From Sipunculus nudus (lineage: Eukaryota; Annelida; Sipuncula; Golfingiida; Sipunculidae): DNA of 64,000 nt. The number at the start of each line of letters is the position of its first letter. Position 1 is the first letter of the stretch. This document shows, one piece after another, positions 24,660 to 34,894 of this stretch. The DNA is taken from assembly GCA_026874595.1 (NCBI GenBank), contig CM049315.1, forward strand, positions 76,860,901 to 76,924,900, given 5' to 3'. The translations under genes and the position numbers were made by a program. The notes below the pieces were generated by a model. That model was not told the DNA's origin. It saw nothing but the letters and a program-made list of their open reading frames with translations, and searched no databases.

Positions 24660-26450
24660 TGATATTTTATTGAAAATTATTTGGTTATAATGCCATATTG
24701 TCACATTAAATAAAGATTTGGTTCTATATTACCAACATATCACTTGACAAAGGTAACGGGAACCCTGTGATCTAAGGCCCTGTGGCAGATCAGACAATCT
24801 CGTCTGAACCGGCTAGCCTGTATTAATATGTTTAAATAAATAAATTAATAACACTTAATCCTGTCAAGACCATTTTGAATATATAATTACACATGGTAAA
24901 ATGTGGTCAATAATCGCTCTTTGTCCCACGTGCGGCGTATTTTCCTTTATTCTAACTGTACGTTCAAATCTGCTTGCATCACAGGGTCATGCTAAAGTGA
25001 TCATGCAAGTCAGCTATGTTGCATGCGACTATGCAAATAAGGCAAAGATTTATCAGTTATAGCTAACGGCTCGCGTGCCATGTGTGACACAAGCCTGGCA
25101 AACCTCGCGGCTTGCATTACTTTTCATTGGGGTTAACCAATACTTACAAAAATATATCGTGTAACACGTTTTAATACGTTTATTGGCCCGATAAAGTTTT
25201 TTCAGGGATTTCAATAGGAAGAAAAATAGGAAAGTCCAGGACGCTTAGTCCAAAGTATTGTGGAGTCACATGTTACTTTGAAACATTCCAAGCGTAGGGG
25301 CAAGGTTTAAAGTTTGAAACATTATGTAAAACTGAATATATTTTATCATAATATTTACGTCATTATCGTATCATGCTGATTAGATATCTTTTCCTACTGC
25401 TAGGGTCAGTTATCAGCAGGGTTTACACGGTTGACTGGTCAGACTGTCGGCCTGCCATGGCCAGTAACTGCTTTATGAGCTAGCTTTGACCCTCGGTGCG
25501 GCAAACTCCAAGAATCAAGCGTCCGGAAGAGATTTCAAGCATGTAAGACGTTAACCCCCGCGTTCCTGAAAGCCCTGTGTTTTAGCCATTAATTTTTTAT
25601 TAATTGCACTCTCATTAGAGGTAAATACTCCCATGTACCTGTTAAGTATCGTCCTTTTTCAACTTTTATTTGTATCTTATAGAGTATTCTCTTGTATCTT
25701 ATAGGATATATATGAATACCCTATATTAATATCGATAAAAATTATTATTCCTCTCAGTAGGGTTTACCTTTCACAGTTATATATTATTGTATTGGGGTTA
25801 TAGTGGCAATATTTATACATGTCGTCAGCAAACTTCTCCTGCCAATAAGCATGGCTTGATGGTAATGTCAAACGGATTACATGTGCATGTACAATTGATG
25901 CAGTCGCAACTGCTCATCTGAAAAGAGGCCCCTTCTTTGATATAACTATGCTGAACAGTTCTGTGTAGGTCACATGGTCCTATTTGTTTACATAACCTGA
26001 AGGAGAGTAGTGAATGTTATAAACACTTGGGAAACCTTATAGCCAACGTCGATTTATCATATCTTTTCCTTAATCAAAATGGCTTTTCCTTATCTTGACT
26101 GCCAATGTACCGAAAATATAACGTAATCTGCTAGAAAGCGCCTTAGACATAACGTTTCGAATATCGTATAGCGACCCCCTTAAACTGGTACCCATAAGAA
26201 GAGAAGGGTATAAAACCTGACATCTTGAATATTATAAACACTGTAAGCCCAGTTGTGAAGATGTCTACAGAAGCACAAAGTTCGTATGTTCGTTAGCATA
26301 AAGAGGTTAACTTAAAAGTCGACCCGTGACAGTGATTCATATTCAGAATACTTATGAACCGCGGCATATCCATAAATAATATTATATAAAGACAAAACAA
26401 TCTCGCAAAGAATAATATGGTGTTACGGGTAGACATAAAAGCGGACCGAA
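24660..26450. other. Non-coding stretch
   Basis: No gene or clear repeat recognised. A weak tRNA-like stretch near 25,430-25,505 was not convincing. Confidence 0.5.
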
Positions 26451-26474
26451 CTGTCTCGCTAGTGAAGCCTGCTT

Positions 26475-26550
26475 TTTCTAGCAAAGCGGTTGGAACGCCG
26501 GACATGTGCGCCACCGACATGGGTTCGAATCTCGGATCGGCCAGTATTTT
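26475..26550 (+). repeat. tRNA-like head
   Basis: A B-box GGGTTCGAATCTC lies at 26,521-26,533, with an A-box-like TAGCAAAGCGGTTGG about 45 bases upstream. It probably derives from a SINE head truncated before the hAT-like insertion at 26,591. Confidence 0.4.
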
Positions 26551-26590
26551 CCCTGAACAATTTGCATTCGTAACAATGGTTATCCATAAG

Positions 26591-26858
26591 CAGGGGCGCC
26601 AATATAGGGGGGGGGGGGGATGGGGTGTATATATACATTTTGGTAAGGAGGGATGGTCAATGTAATCATCCCCCCCCCACTTTTCAGAGAATAATATTAT
26701 AATATTGCAAATGAAATATATTAATAAATAGAATTAAAGACTTTGGATGCATTTACTAAAAAATGTTATATCTAAACCTTGCTTAGAATTCATAAAATAC
26801 AATGTAACTTATTTTCTAAAACATAATTATTTGAAATATGATTAGGGATATATACATA

Positions 26859-26924
<66 letters not shown>

Positions 26925-26948
26925 AATATGTCACTCAGAGACGCTGAT

Positions 26949-27017
<69 letters not shown>

Positions 27018-27054
27018 AGTCATCCCCCCACCCTGGAAGAAATTGACACCTTTG
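26591..27054. mobile_element. hAT-like non-autonomous element with perfect 8-bp target duplication
   Basis: The left end CAGGGGCGCCAATATAGGGG and the right end (inverted) CAAAGGTGTCAATTTCTTCC form imperfect terminal repeats. Identical 8-bp duplications TCCATAAG flank them (26,583-26,590 and 27,055-27,062). The interior is poly-G/poly-C and two long TA arrays. CAGGGGCG termini with an 8-bp duplication are typical of hAT transposons; no transposase is present. Confidence 0.85.
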
Positions 27055-27062
27055 TCCATAAG

Positions 27063-28350
27063 TAGCTAATAATCCAACATATTACTTAATCAACCAACCA
27101 AGAAAAAACTTAGTGTCATAGTGGAAGCCTGGATGATATAGAACTGGTCAAGGAATATTAACATCTTGATGGTTATGCATGGTTAAAAGATAGATCCCAT
27201 ATGAGTGTATTGGTTCTACACTGGGTCTTAGAACATACATTATGTATTTGTCTGAACAGTGTTGGCTTTGTTTGGCAAGCTTGAAAGCAAGAGAGATAGT
27301 TTAAGGTGAAAATATATTCTCCAAATAATAATCCAATTAAGTTTTAACGTTTGTTTAAATGGATGTTTGGAAAAGTATTTTTCATTAAAAATTACTGACA
27401 CCATTCTTCAAGGATCCAGATTTGGTTAACGGAGTCATCACTTTGAATGTTCTGCGGTTTTTTTAAATGCTTAAATGAAATTTCAAAGAAATTAAAACGG
27501 TAACACCCTTCACCATAACAATATAAATGCTTTAGAGTTATTCAGGACTTGTAGATTACTTACAATGCAATAAGATTTTCACTTTTAATATGTAAACTTT
27601 GAAAATATAAAAAGAATATTCTGGTACACATATAGAATACTCAAAGATAAACCATCTAAACAAATTATATAAAATGCAAGAAGTTTCATTACTGCACATC
27701 TTTACAATGTGACTGTAATGATATAAGTATACATGATTCATTTTTTAAATTAAAATCGATAGATCACGAACCTACAGTAATGTTCGAAAAGGATTTTAGT
27801 GGACAAGGCACGGAACATTTATAGTCAGTCAATTAAAAACATCGACAAACAGTATAAAAGAAACATTTTTAAATGATTAAAATTCTATTTATAATATAAA
27901 AACCTTGGAGATGCAGTCTGGGAAATAAATTTGGTTGAGCACTAAATGCGTTCTAGCATAACATCTTCCCGGCACAGGGAAGATGTTATGCTGGTTTTAA
28001 AGAATAAATCCTATACATTACAAACCTACGAATATGCCGATATTTTTGTATTGCTAAGTTAAAAATTAAGAACAGAAATTAAAATTTCGGAATGTTTAAC
28101 TCAAGCACTTTTGGTCTTGAGGTCTCTGTCTCAGATTTCCATGTTTCGTTTTCGGTCTCCTGGTCTCGGTCTTAGTTTCGATTTGGCCCGGTCTCGACTT
28201 TGTCGCTACACTATACGTCATCAGCTGAAAATGGCAGAGCGCGAAAAGATGGTTTAAATACTAGCACGTACTCTCTCACATATCCATCTAAATTTGGCTT
28301 GCAGGTAATCTTCATAAACGAAGAAAAATGTTGAGTTCTTTAGGTTGTTA
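27063..28350. other. Non-coding stretch with one perfect hairpin
   Basis: No gene recognised. AGCATAACATCTTCCC at 27,955-27,970 is followed after 6 bases by its exact reverse complement (27,977-27,992). GGTCTCGGTCT-rich degenerate sequence lies at about 28,110-28,200. Confidence 0.6.
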
Positions 28351-28379
28351 CACCATGTTTGTTTCAGGAATATACCCTG

Positions 28380-28885
28380 CGTAACTTCCTAAATTGGTAT
28401 AATCTGCGTATCGTACTGAATTGGCTTAATCTGCGTAACGTACTGAATTGGTATAGGGTGCTTTTCCATGTGCGCGGCAGAAACTGCCGCGCGTCAAACG
28501 CATGCGTTTGCCGCGCCGCCAGTCCTTTTCCATGTGAGCGTTTTGTATGCGTTTGCCGCGCGGCAATCGCATGCCTTCCTGACACGGCTGAACAAACTTA
28601 AACATACGAGTACGGGGAAACCCCACATGTGACTTCTTTAGGCGGAATATCCATGCGTTTGCCGCGCGGCAAACGCAGAAATCCAGCACTGCTGGATTCC
28701 AAAACTGACGCGTGCGTTTGCCGCGCGGCAATCGCATACATGGAAATAGCACATGACTTTTGAACTGGTTAGATTTTCGCCGCGCGGCAGCCGCGCGGCA
28801 AACGCTCGCAAAACGCGTACATGGAAAAGCACCCATACTCTGTGTAACGTACTGAAGTGGTTTACTTTGCGTAACGTATTTGTAC
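28380..28885. repeat. 27-bp tandem repeat interrupted by a MITE
   Basis: AATCTGCGTAACGTACTGAATTGGTAT-like units (words AATCTGCGTAAC and GTACTGAATTGG) occur on both sides of the insertion at 28,456-28,834. Confidence 0.75.
28456..28834. mobile_element. GC-rich palindromic MITE, 379 bp
   Basis: The 16-bp terminal inverted repeats GGGTGCTTTTCCATGT are perfect. ATA flanks both ends as a likely 3-bp target duplication. The interior is packed with CCGCGCGGCAAACGC in both orientations, including a perfect 22-base palindrome near 28,654-28,675, plus internal copies of the TTTTCCATGT terminus. No coding capacity. Superfamily unassigned. Confidence 0.85.
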
Positions 28886-30560
28886 CTACAAGTCGTAATC
28901 TTGCTTAAACATATGTATAAACGATAGGGAATGTCATCAATACGAGAGACTGAAAAACGTAGCAGTCATTTATACAAGTAAAATCAAAGCAAATTATTTA
29001 ATATAATTTTCTGTAGAATCTGTGTGTATGTTGCAGTTTTCTCCATCGGGTAATAAATATCACCCATTCTTTTATATCCGTGTTAAGCTACAAATTATAT
29101 ATATCACCGGACGGTTAATTATTTTCACCTCTTACCGGAAAGTTAGGCAGTATATATACGGCTATGAATAGGGGCTTACTTCTCAAAGGTACATGAACTT
29201 AGTGTTATCCCAATGCTATTTTAGTTAATTTCTGCTAATTACAAAACTTTCCTTTCAAAACCATCCCGGAATATGGATGGTCTTACTGCCTCCAGTTCAA
29301 AGGTTTTATTCGTTGTTATGTTTCTGGTTGGGCGTAACCACTGCCCACGCGTGTCCACAATTTTTTTGCGACTAAGAGGTCCGGTCCTGCGCATGTGCGA
29401 AAACTCAAAAACAAGGAGAAGATGAAAGAAGGAACATAAAAGTATGGCCACCAGATGTTTTGATCTCTACGTATATGTTTTGTGTCACTGACTGCGCCAT
29501 GCACAGGCTTATTTCTCCTTGTAAAGAGGAGTACGCTTTAGAACGAAATATTAACAGTATTTCAAGGAGAAAATATTATATTCCAAGTATGTAAATAGGT
29601 TCCTTAACAGATGGAAGATTGAGCGAACATTTTTAAATGCTTCTTAGAATAAAACGAATTTCTTCTGATTTCATTAGCATCATTTCCATACGTATTAATT
29701 TAAAACCAATGATATTACACAAGAGACAGCGGGACCAGCAGCAATATGATACGTCGGGTACTTAATAGTTTTATTTATTTAATCTATAGACTGGCTCTCA
29801 AATTAAATACAATATAGACTAGCGCTCAACACTTTTATTGAATTAAAAATGGCCGTCGACGGTGCATTATGATATGTCTTGCTTTAGGTAGGTTTTTAAT
29901 TCAACTGAAAAAAAATTGACACAAGGAAGTTGTAAAAATTCCAATGTAATATAATTAAACATATACATAAGGTTACCACCTAGAATATTTAATTATATAC
30001 ATATATAACAAAAAAGCTGATCTGTGGAACAAATTTTTGTATATGTACCCTGCCTATCATGGAAAAAGCTGCAGCTAAGGATTTGAATACCAGTGGGAAA
30101 TTCAAGAGACACTTCTTAAAAGGACGAATGTGAGTTAGTGGTAGGAATAGTTTGTAAAATCATATTCGATGATTGACAGATAAAAAAAGACTGATAACGA
30201 TTATTAATCGTTTATTTCATTTATAATCTTTATTACTGTGATACAAATATGTTGTATAGAATTATACCTTAAATATTGACCGAGAAACAGTCTAACTTGT
30301 ACATCAGGCTGAAAGGAAACTGTAATGGTCGGGTTGTTGACACTTATTTGTTGCACAAGCTTAATGGTCTTTATAATATCTCTGACAGAATGAGAATACT
30401 TAATGGGGATAATATGACTTCTTAGGATGTGCATATATATTCCTTTGTGATAGATATGCAAAAATACCATCGATTTAACCAATTATGAAATAAAACGACC
30501 AATAATACACTCAATCGATTACTTGGCACACCACCGATGAGAGTAGTATCAGTAATGACT
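28886..30560. other. Non-coding stretch
   Basis: Nothing recognisable beyond short random open frames. Confidence 0.5.
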
Positions 30561-30885
30561 GCGAGACCATTTAATCATGTTCGAACTTGACAAAGATCAT
30601 CAATGGTATGAGAATGGTGACTGTGCCTCTAACATCTTTTTACCAGTATCACCTTTGTGAGCTTGAAAAATGTGCCAAGGTCATCCGTATTCGAACTAAA
30701 CCTATCCCTGTAGGAGATACACCATATACCGTGCTTATGATGTCTGAGCCGATAATTCTCTTGAAGTTATTGCGCGAACAACATTTTAGCATGAGCGCCT
30801 CTGTGACCTTGAAAAATACATCATCCAAAGCCCAAAGGCCATCACTAATCGAAGTTAAAGAAGCATTCCCTAGTTAAATAAAAAT
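30560..30885 (+). repeat. Possible dispersed repeat with an open frame of 96 codons
   Basis: The segment contains GTGACCTTGAAAAAT, CAAGGTCATCC and TTATTGCGCG words of the style seen in dispersed invertebrate repeats. The translated 96-residue frame shows no domain. I favour a non-coding repeat over a small gene. Confidence 0.3.
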
Positions 30886-32190
30886 CAGCTGTACCCATCA
30901 TGTGCGTGTTTTTTCATCTTATTTAGTTTATATCCTCTAGTAAACCTTGTATCTGAAATAATAGTCATGAGGGTTCAACCTGAACGCTATTTTCATAAGC
31001 TGGTGTGGCAACAGGATAAGTGGCTTCGGTATAATATGTCGTCATTTTCAACCGCTATTTCGTCGCTTCAAGTGCGTTTGTATAAGCCATGCCGTGTGTG
31101 TGTATAAACAACAGATTACTTGCGTCCGACGCACAGACATACCATACCCGTGCATTACTTTATCAGTTAAAGATCTGGGGCCCAAAGAGGTTGGGCGAAG
31201 GGATTATTTCTTAGATCTCAAACGTTTCGTGACAGCTGTGTATGTAAGTTAATCTTCATCCATCTAGATGTATCTTTTTTAACATAGCCCTTCATAAGAC
31301 GCACCAGTGGTCAGAGAAAGGTCAATAGGGAACAGGGCAATTTGGGAAATAGCATGATACCCGATTGATACCGAAAATTAGGGCCTGATTTTGCATCTCG
31401 CGTCGTTTTGTTTCATACACCCTTCCGCAAAATGTCGTTTCTACTCGAAACGCATCTCTTTTGTTTGGACACTGTGGGACGGGATGGCCGGGACTACTTG
31501 TGTAAACTGTCAAACGTTTATGTAAAAATTTGATAAATTTCAAGGAAACACCTTCTGTTTACATACCACATGAGCATGCTTTCAAAATTTTAAATTCTTT
31601 GCAGTCCTGATTACAAAATCACTCATATTTATGCAATTTACCTTAAAAATAATTCGTATCCAACACACTACATTGTCCTCTTCACTACATTTTTACCTAC
31701 GCCGCTGGTATATTTAGAATATAATTCACCCAGTGAATTATGGGTGTCAGAATTTGTCTCCAAAAATCCCTAAACAGCTAAGTCGTACTCCTGTAAGTCC
31801 GGGTCTGCACAGTGTGTTATTCCCTATACTAAGCGCAAAATATGTGTCGTAGTCCGGATGGTCTCAGACAAGCATATAGCATTTTAAGTACACAACGAAC
31901 TTGTTGATTCAAGAACGTGTACCTCTCATTTACTGCGTAGTCTGTCCTCGCTCTCTCGCATGGCGCGATCTATCTCTGTCTGACATCCCTGAATCAGAAA
32001 AACCGTATCTTAAGAACAACTGAAAACACTGAGGCACTCCGCTAAAACAAAAGGAAGATGCTAAATAACCTGTTTAGAAAACCTCAGCCTGTAAATGACT
32101 GCAAATGAAAAGAAGTATTGTGAAAAGGGTGACCTGGAAAGCAAAACATAAACAGAAGAAAGAAATGACCCCTGATGGCGAACCGAGATG
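30886..32190. other. Non-coding stretch
   Basis: No gene or repeat recognised. Confidence 0.5.
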
Positions 32191-32196
32191 ATATTG

Positions 32197-33257
32197 CATG
32201 TTGTGATGGTGACTGAGACCAACTGCCATATATTGTGATGGTGACTGAGACCAACTGCCACATGTTGTGATGGTGACTGAGACCAAGTGCCACATATCGT
32301 GATTGTGACTGAGACAAACTGACACTTATTGTGATGGTGACTGAGACAAACCGACACTTATTGTGATGGTGACTGAGACCAACTGCCACATATTGTGATG
32401 GTGACGGAGACAAACTGCCACATATTGTGATGGTGACTGAGACCGACTGCCACATATTGTGATGGTGACTGAGACCGACTGCCACATATTGTGATGGTGA
32501 CTGAGACCGACTGCCACATATTGTGATGGTGACTGAGACCGACTGCCACATATTGTGATGGTGACTGAGACCAAGTGCCACATATCGTGACGGTGACTGA
32601 CACCAAGTGCCACATATCGTGACGGTGACTGAGACCAAGTGCCACATATCGTGACGGTGACTGAGACCAACAGCCACATATCGTGACGGTGACTGAGACC
32701 AACAGCCACATATCGTGACGGTGACTGAGACCAACAGCCACATGTCGTGACGGTGACTGAGACCGACTGCCACATGTAGTGACGGTGACTGAGACCAACA
32801 GCCACATATCGTGACGGTGACTGAGACCGACTGCCACATATCGTGACGGTGACTGAGACCAAGTGCCACATATCGTGACGGTGACTGAGACCAACAGCCA
32901 CATATCGTGACGGTGACTGAGACCAACAGCCACATGTCGTGACGGTGACTGAGACCGACTGCCACATGTCGTGACGGTGACTGAGACCGACTGCCACATG
33001 TCGTGATGGTGACTGAGACCGACTGCCACATGTCGTGATGGTGACTGAGACCGACTGCCACATATTGTGATGGTGACTGAGACCGACTGCCACATGTCGT
33101 GATGGTGACTGAGACCGACTGCCACATATTGTGATGGTGACTGAGACCGACTGCTACATGTCGTGTTGGTGACTGAGACCGACTGCCACATGTCGTGATG
33201 GTGACTGAGACCGACTGCCACATATTGTGATGGTGACTGAGACCAACTGTCACATAT
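32197..33257. repeat. 32-bp minisatellite, about 33 copies
   Basis: The unit is GTGATGGTGACTGAGACCGA followed by CTGCCACATATT. Since 32 is not divisible by 3, a 96-base super-period makes all three minus-strand frames open for long distances (up to about 390 codons). These are artefacts. A central block (about 32,586-33,002) uses GTGACGG and ACAGCCAC variants, while both flanks use GTGATGG. Confidence 0.97.
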
Positions 33258-33589
33258 GTTCTCCTTTTGTTTACCTGTTGCTCCCCATTTTTCTAAGATC
33301 CTTTGTCCAACCCTGAATTGTTTGTAAAATTTGCAGTACACGGAATGACACTTGGCACTTTAAGTGGTTACTGGACAAGCCATGTGTCGATTTTATGTCC
33401 AAACCCTATCAATCCAAAATGTTGATATCGAGAGAGAGAGGGTGTGTGGCGACGAGTGGTATGTCAGCGCCATCTATGGAATGGAAAAGGACATGCTGGA
33501 AGATTCATACAGGTGTTGATAATCTGATACGATCTGAAGTAATTGCCTACGAAAGGACTAGGAGGGCATGTGTTCACCCCCCCCCTTCG

Positions 33590-33725
33590 TGTGTGTGTTT
33601 GTGTGAGTGTTTTTCTGTTTGTTCACAAGATAACTCACGCTATCATAAACTCATGATATTTCCTGGGCATTTCGAGAATTTAATAAATGAAGAATCAATT
33701 AGATTTTGGCGTGGATCTATCACAT
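33590..33725 (+). repeat. Dispersed repeat family, partial copy
   Basis: GTGTGTTTGTGTGAG, TTGTTCACAAGATAA, GAATCAATTAGATTTTGG and GGATC words are shared with 39,370-39,710 and, inverted, with 51,345-51,715. Confidence 0.6.
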
Positions 33726-33729
33726 GATG

Positions 33730-33862
33730 CAGAGCGTTCACCTTGGGTGGGGGCCGACCGTGAAAAACCTTTACGCCTCGGCTGAGATACAAACCCACAG
33801 CCCCTCGACTCTGAGCCCTGTGCTCTATCCCTATATAGACTACAGAAGCCAGTTAATTTACC
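33730..33862 (-). mobile_element. tRNA-like SINE-related repeat, copy 3
   Basis: The minus strand carries GGCTTCTGTAGTCTATATAG, a degenerate A-box area, then GTGGGTTTGTATCTC (33,784-33,798) in the B-box position. A body with CCCAAGGTGAACGCTCTGC relates it to the copy at 23.6 kb. Confidence 0.45.
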
Positions 33863-33869
33863 TGGTGTT

Positions 33870-34590
33870 ACTAAATTTGTAACAAAGTATCTGTCCATTC
33901 CAATTATTCAAACCTTACCTAAATTAGTATAGAAAATTTCAACAAATCACAAATGTTTTACTCATGTACAGGGTATATTTAAGGAAATTGTAGAACTTCA
34001 CAAACTCCTACTGTACGACTAGCGTATATAAAGTTGCTGAAGAGCAAGAAACAAAGGTCATCAGAGAAATGACTATTTCTTTTAAAGCTCAACCATTTTC
34101 AGTTAATCTCGTCTGCATATATATCATATAAAAATTATAAATGAGTCTTGATATGAGTGATGAATAAATTTCAATTATATACTCGACCATGGTCATTACA
34201 GTGTTATTGAGTCTGTGATGGGAACAAAAACTTTAAATTTAAGAACTGTGCAAAGCTATAATTGCAACTTCACATTTCTACGTATAATTAAACAAATAGA
34301 AGTCACAACTGCACGTTAAAATATGACCTGCTCGAAAAAAAGCATTCAATTCTTGTATATGCCGAACTTGGACCGTTTCAGAATGTGGCGCCATCTGACG
34401 CCAGTCTGTATAACTATTTATTATCACCAATGGTGTATTTTTTTCTATTTTGTATCCGCCTTTCAAGAAGTAATTATAATTGATATTGATGATAAATGAT
34501 ATGATTTATAATCGATGAATATTTTATGCAAATGTTCAGGTATCATAAGAGAAGCATACACGAAAGGTTCCACAAAGAACCTTTCAAGGT
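33870..34590. other. Non-coding stretch
   Basis: No gene recognised. AGGTTCC/GGAACCTT-like inverted words occur just before the hAT-like element. Confidence 0.5.
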
Positions 34591-34600
34591 TCCTTGACGG

Positions 34601-34760
34601 CAGTGGCGTTAATATATATTCCAAGGGAGGTGGGGGGGGGGGGGGGGGGGGGGGGGGATGACCCGCACGCACACACACACATGTTTACATTTACCATCCC
34701 CCCCCTTGCAAAAAAAGGGGGGGGGTTATATTCCTCCATCTTCCTATATTGACGTCCCTG
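34601..34760. mobile_element. Short hAT-like MITE, 160 bp
   Basis: The ends CAGTGGCGTTAATATA and (inverted) CAGGGACGTCAATATA form imperfect terminal repeats. Flanks CTTGACGG (34,593-34,600) and CTTGAAGG (34,761-34,768) agree at 7 of 8 bases. The interior has a G run of about 25, a short CA run and poly-C. It belongs to the same broad family as 26,591-27,054. Confidence 0.75.
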
Positions 34761-34768
34761 CTTGAAGG

Positions 34769-34842
34769 GTTCTTGTCGGAACCTTTAATTAAAGAAGTTC
34801 TGGATGAAATCTTTAATGATCATTTTTAGTTCTACCTTGAGG

Positions 34843-34894
<52 letters not shown>

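Noticed and set aside
25430-25505. Another tRNA-like head
   Set aside because: The B-box-like GCTTTGACCCTCGG is weak and no A box or repeat body could be fixed.
30587-30877. 96-codon small protein
   Set aside because: No domain or signal sequence, and the DNA has words typical of dispersed repeats; I kept it only as a low-confidence repeat.
32197-33257. CRISPR-like array
   Set aside because: Units are directly contiguous with no spacers and the sequence is eukaryotic; it is a minisatellite.
32084-33341. Three overlapping minus-strand frames of 255-389 codons
   Set aside because: They are the 32-bp repeat read in all three frames, which cannot all be real, and none has non-repeat sequence of note.
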